Source: Bisporella sp. PMI_857
Lineage: Eukaryota > Ascomycota > Leotiomycetes > Helotiales > Helotiaceae
NCBI GenBank assembly: GCA_021307315.1
Contig: JAJSPD010000076.1
Location: 1-64,000 of the forward strand
Direction: 5' to 3'
Length of the DNA: 64,000 nucleotides
Below are positions 45,907 to 58,395 of this stretch, piece by piece. The position numbers and the translations under genes were made by a program. The notes under the pieces are model-generated. The model made no database searches and was not told the DNA's origin. It saw only the letters and a list, made by a program, of their open reading frames with translations. Positions within the stretch are counted from its first letter, which is position 1, and each line of letters opens with the position of its first letter.

Positions 45907-46147
45907 TTAAAACTTTGACCACTTAAAAACCTAGAAGCGAATGCGTTTTGATCAATTTGCAAATTTGCTCGGTATTACTATGGAGACTAGAATAATAGGC
46001 AATAATGATACGAATACGTTTCCCTATTAGTTCGGCCCTTCTACGGAAGCTATAATGTTAGGCAATATGGTTGCCATCGCCATGTAACCCTAAGACCTTA
46101 GATACGCATGAAAACCATCAAAACTTTATCAGGGGCGAGCTCAAGCG

Positions 46148-46174
46148 GTATATATATATATATAAATATAAACT
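46148..46174 (+). promoter_or_regulatory. TATA-rich core promoter of the GH12 gene
   Basis: An alternating TA run and TATAAATATAAA lie about 75-95 bases before the GH12 start codon, a usual distance for a fungal TATA box. Confidence 0.45.
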
Positions 46175-46245
46175 GAGCAGAGTGTGCAAAGAGAGATATC
46201 AAGCAAGTTAATTTCACCTCATTTCAGCTACCTATCTTGAGTACA

Positions 46246-47101
<856 letters not shown>

Positions 47102-48415
47102 AAGAATCCCGCGTATCTCATGGGAACTGAGTGTTTGAAGTTATATATTGAATCTCAAGTGGTGGGTAGTTATAGAGATGGAGATGTACTTTCGATCCGC
47201 TTGAATTCAGATCAAGTTGAACCCAGCAAGTTTGATTTACTGTATATATCTAAGTTTAAATATTATGTATTTTCATATATCCTTAGTAGGCTCAGGGCTT
47301 GCCATGAAGGTGCCCAACTATGCCATCAGTTGCCATGTTCTAGTCGAGGGAGCCGAGCATGGCCCTTGTGCACCGTCCCCCTTTCCCCGTAAAGATATAT
47401 GTAGTGTCAAGTTGACCAAATCTATAAAATACATGTTTGTATCAATATTTACCAGTATAGATTAGTTACTGAATGGAGGATGGGTCATGTGACGAAGTCA
47501 CATGACTTAGGGATGAGGCATATCCTCATCCCTTGATTCATCCTTCGACAATCAGATCACATTCAACCCAACAGGCAACTGCGTAGCAATTACGTGGTGT
47601 TGCCACGGGTAGAGTGATCCGACAATACAATTAATTAAAATGCCTAATGTAGGTATGTCCTAGAGTCACCTCCTCACAGCCCTCCTCCTTGAAAAGCACA
47701 AATGAAATCGCTCTGACCGTTAAGTTGGCCTTTGGTTCTGACATCTTTTTCCCGTCAGCCCAGTGTGCAAGTTATATCTTTCCATTGTTGAATAGCCCGA
47801 AAGGAAATGGATTTTTGACTAATTTAATTTTCTCCAGTCCCTCCTACAAGCCGATAAGCTGCCTGATTACAAACCCCCAATTAGCAATGCCCTCTTGCGA
47901 AAGGCGACGTATTCTTGCTCATATTCGGGAGATATAGAGTACAATACAAATTTAAACTGTTAATAGTTTTTGTTCGTCCATAGCCTTAACCAGCGCTTTC
48001 TCGCACAGTCGTAAAATTAGACTGCGTAGGTTTTGCTTTCCCCCTCTACACGACTTGATTCGACATGAATCTACCTAAATTCCAGTCCTAGTTAAACCAT
48101 TTCTTTCTAATGATATTCAGAATTAAACCGCTTCTCTTCTAAACTAAACTAATCAATAAGTCAGGCGCCTTTGGCTTAAAGTGCCACGAAGGCGAATATA
48201 TTTGACTCTTAATTCAAAAAGAAAGTAATTAGAGGTTTCCAATTGTTATATATAATGAAAGTGAAGGTGCTAGAACCCTTTGGCCTTATGCTAAGCAAAC
48301 CGAAGCTGGCAGGCGGCAATGGCCCCAACTCTTACAATAGATGTATAAAATATACTCGAAACAGATGTGTACACAGAGAATATGACAAAACTTCTCGTCC
48401 GTTACGACCATAAAA
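47102..48415. other. Convergent intergenic region
   Basis: Lies between GH12 (plus) and GH27 (minus) 3' ends. No gene or clear repeat seen. Confidence 0.4.
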
Positions 48416-49796
48416 CTAAGCTTTGGTAACTTTAAATACGGCCATATTGTGGAGGCTTAGAGCGGCAGACACACTGGTTCCTGAACCAGATGCTCCCCCA
48501 TATAATTCTGACCACTTAAAAGTACCAGCACCCAATCCAGGAACATCGGCGAAATCGACCGAGAGCGTGGCAGCATTTTCTGCTGCGATGAGACCAATAA
48601 CAACACCACTGTTGCTAATTGGGCCTGCCCAGTATGGGTAGAGCTTGCCTGATTGTGGGGCGGGTTTGCCCCTTGGTTGGAATGGTGCAGCAGCTTTTCC
48701 GAGTGGATCTTGGTTGATCGCTATAAGTGCCTTCATCTCTATTAGCAAGTGCCTGGCTTGGTGACTGATCGGATCAGTTCGAAGGCTTTACTTGTACCTT
48801 ATTCTTGATGATGTTGAGAGATGAGGAAGAAATCTTTGCGAGATCGCTCCCTAGAATAATTGGTGATTTTGCAATACACCACAGTCCAAAATGGGTCCGT
48901 TCTTCGGCTGTAGTAAGTCCTCCATTCCCAACTTCCTGAAAGATGGTTAGCCTCCTGCACTTTTGTTGTATTCCCAGTGTGTGATAATTACCATCATGTC
49001 AAGGTCATTAAATCCCCCGGGTCCAGAGTAAGCGGATATAGTCCCTGCATGAGAACCAATCTTGACGATAGAGTTCCAGTTATTCTGGATATCCCCCGTC
49101 GTCCTCCAAGAATTTCCAACCGACTTACCCCAGGTCCAGACATTGTCATTACCCCACTGGCATATCGAGTAAAGAATAGGGCGCCCGGAAGTGGTTAGTG
49201 CGTCTCTCATCGTTATAAACCTGCCCGAGGAATTTCCACTTGGCGTGTAGCAATTATCATACTTCCAATAATCCACGCCCCAAGATGCCAACAGCCTTGC
49301 ATCCCTGATCTCATAGCCCTGAGATCCCGGGTAGCCTTCACAGGTCTTTGTGCCTGAGGAGCCATATAGACCAAATTTCAGCCCCATTCCGTGGATCTGA
49401 TCCGCCACGGCTTTGACCCCATTTGGCCACTTGGAAGGGTCAGGAACCATCTCTCCAGCCGAGTTTCTATCTTTTGTTGCCCAGCAATCGTCGATATTGA
49501 CATAGTTGTAACCTAAGTCTTTCAGGCCGAGGCTGACAAATGCTTTTGCAGCCGTTAGTGCGTGTGCAGCTGTTCCAGCTGAGCATCCTCCTACATTCTA
49601 AATATTTGGTGAGTATGTGTTCATTCTGATAGTTACGAAGGCAGCAGCAGAATGAGCCTACCCAGCTATTCCAGCCAAGCGCTGGGGTTCTACCCAGACC
49701 ATTCTCTAGCCGTTTGTTGTACTCTATTGAATTTGCATAGGCAGCTCTCCCTAGCGTTGCTAGCAAAAAAGGGAGTGTGAAGAGCGTCCGAACCAT
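48416..49796 (-). pseudogene. GH27 alpha-galactosidase with a one-base frameshift
   Basis: Exons 49796-49662, 49597-48992, 48936-48798 and 48730-48416 follow clean GT-AG sites and would give about 397 residues. The signal peptide is MVRTLFTLPFLLATLGRAAYA. Family motifs are GRTPALGWNSW, NIDDCWA, the nucleophile Asp159 in WKYDNCY and the acid/base Asp214 in WRTTGDI. In exon 3 the frame EVGNGGLTTAEE is followed by one extra base, seen as a run of three T on the plus strand at 48900-48902. Only after skipping it does RTHFGLWCIAKSPIILGSDL follow. As read, translation ends at 48799-48801 and loses the beta-sandwich domain. Either a true lesion or an assembly error. The enzyme removes alpha-galactosyl groups from galactomannan and related polymers. 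Confidence 0.85.
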
Positions 49797-51206
49797 TTTG
49801 TTTGTTAATTTGACTATCAATCCTTAAGTTTGTTAGTAGCGAATGCCTGAGAAATATGCTTGAGCTTCTGGAATTCTAAAAGCGCACTATATAATTGCGC
49901 AGTTAGTCTTGTGATGCGATGAATGAAAGTATACTCCCGTTACTTGCAACTCGGTTGAAGATAAAAACTGCCGACCCAATTTCCAGTGCCTGACAGGGGA
50001 TCACAATGTGTTAGATCCAGATTTGAGACTTTAGGTGCAGTACTTTCGGTGCAATGACATCCCATCTGATTTTTACGATAAGCTCACTATTTTTATCTAA
50101 ATAACCTGTTTTTTATCTAACTAGAACTTAGATTTATACGCCAATTAGGCTTGTAACTTGGCATTTGGTTGATGTTAATATGCATAGTTTAATTGTAATT
50201 ATCCTTCAATCGGAACGGAAATTCTGCGTTGCCTTTCCGAATCTATGAATGTATACCAAGTTACAATGCCTTTAGTTTATTGGAAAACCAAAGTTCACAC
50301 GGTTTAACATGAAGCCTTTATCGACTTGTTTATGTTCCCGTATAAATTTAACTTAGCAGCAAATGTTGTGCTTGAAACGAAACTAGAGTGTGTATCCAGG
50401 TCCGGTCGATCATGGCGAAAGTATTAGGAATTACTAAAATCGGTATCCCGATTAGACTGCGGTGCCTCGGCTTGCCGCCCAATAAAATACGTATGATTCT
50501 AGTCGATTCAATTATCCAGAACTAATAAGTCACCCGGGCATGCCAGTGATGCTACCCATCTGCTGCCAAGTTCCCAGAATTGAGTCATGAATACTACCAC
50601 AATGGCTATGGGTTCCAAAAACCCGGTCTATGATGCTGAATTTCTGAATTGCTCTGTTTGAAAGTCAGCTCCGTGTCGGGTAATTGTGGCTCGTATAAAC
50701 CTTGCGTGCGGCAACTTCGTATCTTTAGTACTTTTAATTTTACTGGTCGACCGTGTTGTCCCACTTCTACAGTACAGTCCCGGCTGTCGTGTGAATTTTC
50801 TAATTTCACTGCAGTCCACCCCGCAATTTCCCAATCCCTCTGCCGTGTCAGGTGCCGGCATATGTAGTGGGATAAACTATCTGGCACGCGCGCTCGATAT
50901 TGTACCTTTTTGGCCCGTTTAGTACAGTGGTAAAGCTTTACAGCTACTGTCCCTGATAGTCGGCTGCACTCGACATTTTCACAGTGCTTTACCTACAACA
51001 TAAAAGACTTAATGGGTTCAAGAGCTGGAATAATTAGTTCCGAAGCTTAAATAAGTAAGGCTACTAACTCGAACTAAACTAAAATCTGGAACGGAAAGTG
51101 TATCAAGAGGCCAGCTAGCAATTATGATATACAACTAGATGAGTCCCTTCCGGATTTCTTGCTATCCTCACATTGCCAGCCTCATCGCTTTGCAGCCTCA
51201 ATTAGT
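49797..51206. other. Divergent promoter region
   Basis: Separates the GH27 and CBM1-esterase starts. No further gene seen; short open frames at 50606-50922 have no family resemblance. Confidence 0.4.
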
Positions 51207-52285
51207 ATGGTTTCTTCAATCCCCCTCTTTGGAGCCTTGCTCTATAGCTCAACAATGGTACTAGGCTATCAAGCTTTAGGCAGCCAATGTAAAATTGCCC
51301 TCGACTCCAATCTTCCCATCCTAAGAACTAACTTAATTCGCACAAAGGCTGGGGCATCGGCTGGGCTGGTTCAACTGAATGCGCAGTCGGTGCATGCTGT
51401 CAACCATTGAACAGCAGATACTCAGAATGCCGTCCCGGAGCCTGCAACCCCTCAGGAGAAACCACCCCCTCCACTAAGCTCGAGATCCGGCCAAATTCAG
51501 CTGGCTGCGGCAAGAACCCAACCTTGACATCTGGAGTTAAATCCATCATCGTCAACGGCAAAACCAGGCAATACACCATCCGTGTACCAAACGGGTATGA
51601 CAGGAACAAGCCCTACAAGCTCATCTTCGCATACCACTGGGTTGGCGGCACGATGAACGACGTTGCAAGTGGCGGCAGCGACGGCGCCTTGTGGGCCTAC
51701 TACGGGCAGCAGCGCATGGCGAATGAGGCCGCAATCTTGGTTGCGCCACAGGGGCTCGGGAATGGCTGGGCCAACTCCAATGGGGAGGACATCGCATTCG
51801 TAGACGCGATGCGGCAGTCCATCGAGAGCGAGCTGTGCGTGAATCAGGGCCAGCGTTTTGCCCTCGGCTTCTCCTATGGTGGCGCCATGAGCTTCTCCAT
51901 TGCGTGCGCCCGCGCCAAGGATTTCCGCGCCGTAGCTGTTATTTCAGGCGGTCAGCTGAGCGGGTGTAGCGGTGGAAATGATCCGATTGCATATATGGGG
52001 ATCCACGGAATCAGCGATGGGACCTTAAATATCGTGCAAGGGCGGGGAATGCGTGATCGGTTCGTGGCGAACAATGGATGCAATATGATTATGCCCAAGG
52101 AGCCAGTTGCTGGGAGCAAAACACATGTCAAAACTGAGTACACGGCGTGTAGGGCTGGGTATCCGGTAACATGGATTGCGTTTGATGGTGGCCATGCTCC
52201 TGCTCCTGTTGACGGAGGAAATGACAGCGGTGCAAGGTCGTACACCCCCGGGGAAATGTGGAATTTCTTTTCTCAGTTAAGCTAG
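51207..52285 (+). CDS. Feruloyl esterase, CE1 with N-terminal CBM1
   Basis: Exons 51207-51288 and 51348-52285 give 339 residues; the 59-base intron carries an ACTAAC branch site. After the signal peptide (MVSSIPLFGALLYSSTMVLG) a CBM1 runs from about Gln22 to Pro57, with six or more cysteines, GWAGSTEC and SRYSEC. The intron splits its first Cys codon. A short Pro/Thr linker leads to the esterase starting SAGCGKNPTL. Triad Ser203 (GFSYGG), Asp251 (HGISD) and His310 (GGHAP). The catalytic domain is a clear paralogue of the 39299 gene. The CBM1 would tether it to cellulose so that it frees ferulate from nearby xylan. An in-frame upstream Met at 51159 exists, but the 51207 start gives the cleaner signal peptide. 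Confidence 0.9.
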
Positions 52286-52720
52286 TAGAGATAGGAAACC
52301 GTCTGAGGTTTGGAAAGTTCGAATAAAGAGATGATAATAGGATTGCAGTTTATATTGTAGTGGAAAGCTCTGTTCTCTTATATTCATTTACTCAAAACAA
52401 CTGCAAAGAAATATACGCAAAATGATTTCAATTCTTGACCAGGTCGTAGCACTACTTCTTCCAGTGGTCCGTCGAACTCTAGATGGCAGGGATGCAGTGG
52501 GTGGCTTTAGAGTGGCCATGCTAACCCTACCTTCATAATGCGGATCGCCTGTGCTCAGACTCATAGTGGTCATCATACATGCAGTGGCATTCTTCAAAGG
52601 GCTAATAGAGACTTTGAATAGAGGATATAATTTCCATGACATTCCCCAAGTTTTCTGAGTTTGCACAAGTAATTAGCACCTGATTCACCAAATCGCGCTA
52701 CTGTACGCGCGAATTCCTAA
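52286..52720. other. Convergent intergenic region
   Basis: Between the esterase and xylanase 3' ends; no gene seen. Confidence 0.4.
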
Positions 52721-53845
52721 TTATAGCGAGCCCATGATAGCTGTGTAAGCTGCCTTAGGCTGATAGTTTGCATCATATAGCAGCGGGTTATCCCCCTTCC
52801 TCCAGCTATCCCTATCACTGACGCCCCATACAGTGATACCGACGCACTTCGGAACATCGAGACATGCCTTGACAACAGTCACATAGTCTGCGGCGGCAGC
52901 ATTCTTGATGTCCAGTTCGGTCAGCGCGACTTCTTTGGTCGAGGACGCAGCTAGAGCCTTAAGCGCCGCAGGTACACCAGACGCAGCTCCAAAACCAGAA
53001 GCGGACAAATGACTCTGACTACCAATCCCATCGATGGGAATGCCTGCGGCGATCCATTTGTTGACATGTGCAACCATGCCGGTAGTCAGCTTCGCATATG
53101 AAGCGACGTCGAGATTGTACTCATTGATGTAAAGCTTGGCATTGGGGTCAGCGGCACGTGCGGCTCTGAAAGCAATGCCGACGAAATCCTCCCCTAAGAC
53201 CCGCGAGAAGACCGAATCCCGTAATGACCCATCCTCGCTGAAGATCTCGTTCACAACGTCCCAAGCATACACTTTGCCCTTGTAACGATTGACCAGTGTG
53301 GTAACGTGATTTTGGATGACGGAAGTAAGCGTTGCCCTATCGTTGATAGCGCTCACCCATGCTGGAAGTTGGGAGTGCCACACTGTTGAGTAATAGTCAG
53401 CCACATTCACTTGTACGTTTCAAAACACGGAGATCTACTTACGAAGAGTGTGACCTCGGATAAGTTTACCATTAGACGTCGCAAAGTTTGCAAGAGTATC
53501 GGAGCCCCCAAAAGTGAACTGTCCTCTTGACGCTATGAAGTTAAGATAACTTATTCTTTATAGGTTAGCCACCAGGCACTTACGTTCTGTAGCGTCCCAT
53601 TTGAAGCTATTCTCGGCCGTCAATGCACCAAATTGCGATTTAATGATGTTAGCATTTTGTGTATTTGACAAGGTTCCTGAATCGCCAATCGTTCCAAAAT
53701 ACTTCTTTCCATGTGCGACGTATTTGGAATTGAGCGTAGCTGACTGCCTCTCATTAAGTGCGTTTGGTTTTATCACGGGGAACGGACTTCCATTAACCAC
53801 TGGAAGTAAGGTAGCAAGGATTGATACGAAGTTGTACAGAAGCAT
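52721..53845 (-). CDS. GH10 endo-1,4-beta-xylanase, secreted
   Basis: Exons 53845-53584, 53532-53443 and 53382-52721 give 337 residues, a single-domain GH10. The signal peptide is [19 protein letters not shown]. Family motifs run in order: [27 protein letters not shown] (crossing the second splice), the acid/base Glu163 in WDVVNEIF, and the nucleophile Glu273 in ALTELDI, then [13 protein letters not shown]. No breaks. It cuts the xylan backbone and tolerates substituted xylan, which suits neighbours that remove arabinose and ferulate. Tail-to-tail with the CBM1-esterase and divergent from GH62. Confidence 0.94.
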
Positions 53846-54852
53846 AGTGGCAAACGAGCCTTCGAGTGAGCACAGAGGAAGGACTAACTTGGGCTTAAGA
53901 ACAAAGATTTTTCAGAGAAAATTCACTATAGTGAGAAAGTACACGGAGCGAGCACAGGTATTTGTTCACGAACTGGCGTCGAATCTTCACTAAACGGCAT
54001 GACCCCTTGTGGCATACGCGTTAAGCTGTGTCGAAGGCAAATGAAGAGGATCTACTAGAGGTGGATGAATATAAGGATGATAGGTGCGAAAAACATGTTG
54101 TCGCGAAATGAAATGCTTTAAAAACAATTAATTAAAATAAATAAAAGGCCACGGGTGTTTCTTCTCCTTTCTGATCATGAGCTCGCATTCCCCGACAACG
54201 GCACTTCCTCAGTGAATCCGGGGTAGTCGCCTTCGTATTCATCTTGGGGTCGTAGCAACAGAGAAAACGAAGGAGTAAACCCACCTGATCTCAGTTGTAG
54301 ATCTCGGATTATGCGTAAGATAATTTGCTATATTTAACTGCCGAGGTTGGTTAGGGCTATGTGCCACTCAAAACTGGCACGCTGGGTCCTCACTGGGTTT
54401 TCCCTAGTGGCGCGCTTGCCCGCCGCCCTTGGCTAATGGTCATCTCCATCGTACTGGAGCGCATAATTCTCATGGATGCTTATTGCCGCCCCAAATCGTC
54501 TCTTTTCTCGCTCATGTACCCTGGAACGAGTGGATCCGCACGCTCCTCCTTACTTACATTAAGGTTACCCTGACATTTCGGGCTGGAGTGGGATTTTTTT
54601 TAGACTTCTGGCAAGAACCTGAGTTCTGAATTCTCCACGTATCGCGAACTATCATCAGCCTAAGAACATTCAGGATGAACTCGAGGCTTTTCGACTGGAG
54701 ATTGAAACATGTGGTAAATCGGAGGGTTGCCTCTAGTTCAAGTTGCTAGGAGCCATGCTCGAGAATTATATATTTCTTAGCTGAGCCTGTCACTCCCCGC
54801 CGGCTTTCTCTGTATCCACCTGACAGCTTCCCAGGCTAGAACCGTTCTCACT
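53846..54852. other. Divergent promoter region between GH10 and GH62
   Basis: About 1 kb shared by the xylanase and arabinofuranosidase starts. No gene seen. A shared regulator is plausible but I could not identify sites with confidence. Confidence 0.4.
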
Positions 54853-56019
54853 ATGAGATTTGCAGACATCAACCATAGTATTCTCGCGCTGCTCGTGCCG
54901 GCTACGATCGTGGAAGCGCAGTCATGCAGTCTTCCGTCCTCATACCGCTGGACATCAACCAGTGTGCTGGCTGAGCCAAAGTCAGGATGGGCGTCACTAA
55001 AGGACTTCTCTAGCACTATGTATCTGGGCAAGCATCTTGTGTACGCTTCTAATAACATCAACGGAAACTACGGCTCGATGAATTTCGGCCTCTTCTCTGA
55101 TTGGTCTCAAATGAGTTCCGCTAGCCAGAACCCTATGAATCAAGGCACCGTGGCACCTACTATTTTTTATTTTAAGCCAAAGAACATTTGGGTGCTTGCA
55201 TATCAATGGGGTGCAACTGCATTCTCGTACAAAACTTCGACTGATCCTACCAACGCAAACGGGTGGTCATCCGCACAGCCACTGTTTAGCGGAAGTATAT
55301 CCGGCTCTGGCACAGGCCCTATTGACCAGACTTTAATTGGCGACGATACAAATATGTATATTTTTTTCGCCGGTGATAATGGCAAGATTTACCGAGCTAG
55401 TATGCCTATTGGAAACTTTCCTGGTAGTTTTGGCAGCTCTTACCAAACAATTATGAGTGATACGCAAGCCAACTTGTTCGAAGCAGTCCAGGTCTACACG
55501 GTCAAAGGAGCGACTGGCAATGCCAAATACCTTATGATTGTCGAAGCTATGGGAGCCCAAGGTCGTTATTTTCGATCTTTTACAGCTGGTAGTTTAAACG
55601 GCTCATGGGCTCCACAGGCTGCTACTGAAAGCAAGCCTTTTGCCGGCAAAGCCAACAGTGGTGCAACGTGGACTAACGATATTAGCCATGGTGATCTCGT
55701 TCGTCCTGATCCCGATCAAACAATGACCATCGACCCTTGCAACCTGCAGCTACTTTACCAGGGACGCAACCCTAGCTCTGGCGGCAACTATAACCTGTTA
55801 CCATATCGGCCCGGTATCCTGACGCTACAGAATCCTGTCAGAAACGATGCTGGTAGCCCAAGATCAACAGCATGATTACCACCTTCCTCAGCGCCACCAA
55901 CCGGCTGCGCAACTATACGCTATTGGCAGTGCGGTGAAAGCGGCTTCACGGGCTACACAGTCTATGAATTGGGCTCGACATGTATTGTTTCAAACGAGTG
56001 GTACTCACAGTGCCTCTAG
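54853..56019 (+). pseudogene. GH62 alpha-L-arabinofuranosidase, CBM1 cut off by a TGA
   Basis: The open frame 54853-55875 encodes a signal peptide and a complete GH62 domain: [41 protein letters not shown] and [12 protein letters not shown]. Acidic residues in SLKDF, IDQ and FEA fit the GH62 catalytic set. After a TGA at 55873-55875 the same frame continues LPPSSAPPTGC and a full CBM1 (YWQCGESGFTGYT...CIVSNEWYSQCL) to a TAG at 56017-56019. A CGA-to-TGA transition explains the stop. The catalytic part may still be secreted without its cellulose anchor. Intact length would be about 388 residues. It releases arabinose from arabinoxylan. No splice I tried removes the TGA in frame. Confidence 0.88.
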
Positions 56020-57775
56020 ACGGTTGAGGCTAAACCATTAATAAATGTGTTTTATGTGTATGTTTTCCGTAGGTTAGTGCAGCGGCGGTTATTTAAACAA
56101 ACCACTTTTCAGTTTGGAGGCATACAGATGAAGATTTGTTGGGCATGTCACCTGTATCTAAACTCTGTACAGCTGGCGATAAATACGCGCATTGAGTTTC
56201 AACTCAGATCGGTTTCACTTTTTCCAGCTTATCTAAACGGGTCGTTATTCTCTGCAAGATATAAGATTCTGAGGCATCCAAAAGCCTTTGTTTCTCGTTA
56301 CCTTTTTGCTTTTGTCTCCTGTATTTTGATGGCAAGATTCTGTATTCTTAAGAGGTGATTGTAAGCAAGATGAGTAGAATGCGTATTCAACTACGCATGA
56401 TATGAGGCTTCGGTAATTGCACCAGAACAATAGTGTAACTAGAGATAGGTGTCCATATACGCTCTTTCCTTTTCGAGATGTGCGCTGTCCGCTCCACGTC
56501 AAATATTATGACGAACCTGTGAGTGTCCGAGAAACTTGTATATATATAACTTAGCCTCACGCCAAGTCTTAACTTCACTATAGCTGTCGCCTTTGGATTG
56601 ATGACATATGTTTGACATTCCTCCACTACTAACCCGCCGCGCTCGTTGCCGTTGTATCGCATGAAGTTATTCGACATTTACATAATAATAAGTTGAGGAA
56701 ATTTATCTAACCTTGCAGACCCAGAAGGGAAGAGCTCAAGGGTGTAGAATTCCATGCTGTATATTCTATTTGACATCATTATATCTCTTAAACAAGTATA
56801 TTATGTTGAAATTGAGTACTATTTAACATTTCCAATCTCTTCGATCTGATATTAAGCGTGAATTACTTCACTATTCTTCGCGCTTATTTGAAGGCGAGTT
56901 CGTGACAGAGCATCACACTTGGGAATTGATATAGTATTCACGAAACTTGAGCCATATGTAAACAATATAACTAGCCAATTCGAGGTTTAGTTCTAGGTAG
57001 GATTGAACTTTAGGCATAGTTTACGCAACTTTGACTAAGAACGCTATAATTATAAAATATTAGAATCCGATATCAATCTTCTCTAACATTTGTGATTTGC
57101 GCGTAGTAGTTAATAAGTTTTCTAATCCCTTGATGTGAGGGATTATATAAACGTAGTGATATCTGAGATGGCTGTCGCAGGACCATATGATGTGACGACT
57201 CTGTATGATGAACCACTGGCTGGTAACTCCTGTCCCGCTGCCCAGCTGCACTTTCCTGTATAATAGAATTGGTATTGGTTGTTCCTTTACACCCCAAAGT
57301 AAGTAAATAGATTTAATATAAAAATAAGTCCACGGTTTTGCGCTAAAACCTGAATTCTCCGCACACACCTATTGGCATCGCCATTTGAAAATGATAGTGC
57401 TAAACGTGACACCACCTCCAAGTGATTGAGGTTTCTATGATATTTACTTGAAGCAAAATCAAGTAGTAAAGGAGCCGTCTGTTATATCTTACACCGCAAT
57501 TCTAAATGGCCTCATCTGCCGAGAGCCGAAATGTATCTAATGAATACATTCTCTTCTGGATTCAAAGTTTCTGTTCAACGAAACATTATCCGCAGACTCG
57601 ACTTTTCACGACTTTGCTTTTTATCTAGTTTGCTCTCTCATTGCACTCACATTGAAAGATCATATTCAATAAATTGATCCTGTTGGACAATTGCGTCCAA
57701 CAACTTTTCAAGATGAATCATCTGCCGCTTTCGAGGCTATTGCAACTGCTATATTCCGGTACATTGTATCAGCTG
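56020..57775. other. AT-rich intergenic region
   Basis: No gene recognised over 1.7 kb. Confidence 0.4.
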
Positions 57776-58395
57776 ATTACTTCTTCCACCATCTCTCCCT
57801 ACACGATGTGCGATCACAAGGGTTCGAATGCGTTCGCTACTCAACTCAGGGATTCAGCCCCATCTCGGCACCGCAATGCTGAGCAGTAACGATATGCGCT
57901 GCAATATGGGTGCCTGAGCAAATGCTGCCACTGCCAAGGCGACAACCATTAAGGCAGGCGAAACGATTGGTTTTGGCACCAACATCGCTGGTAACATCCA
58001 GCACCCAGGTCTTATCCAGGTTTGTGAGGCTAAAGCCCCAGGGAATGTCACTTAGTACGACGGTAGCAGGGACTGGTTAAAGATTTCCGAGCTTGACGCA
58101 AACATCTACAGGCGAGAGCTGGCTTGTTTGGAACAAGAATCGTATTAATGTCACTATTCCAAAAGAAGTTCTCGCTGGGCAATACCCCGTCCGGCTAGAA
58201 CATCTTGCTCTTCATCGGCCCTCTGGCTCAGAGATGTATTTCAATTGCGCTCAAATCGAGGTTGAACGCGACAGCACCATAACACCGACGGCCATAGTTA
58301 AGATTCCGGGTGTTTATAGCGCTAACACAAAAGGCCTAAGCCCCAATATAGTATTTCCAGTGGCAAAAGCTGTCATTCTTTACGCTGTAGAATAG
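57776..58395 (+). pseudogene. AA9 lytic polysaccharide monooxygenase relic
   Basis: The last 100 codons (58093-58395) match the end of AA9: NVTIPKEVLAGQYPVRLEHL, then ALH, YFNCAQIEVE and IPGVYSANTKGL. Upstream, in shifting frames, come ECVRYSTQGFSPIS (57830), LSSNDMRCNMGA, then TGA, ATTIKAGETIGFGTNIAGNI, KAPGNVT, then TAG where Gln is expected, and YDGSRDWLKISEL. Thus two stops and at least two frame changes are visible, and the N-terminal His exon is not recognisable. AA9 enzymes oxidatively cut cellulose. This copy is dead. Confidence 0.82.
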
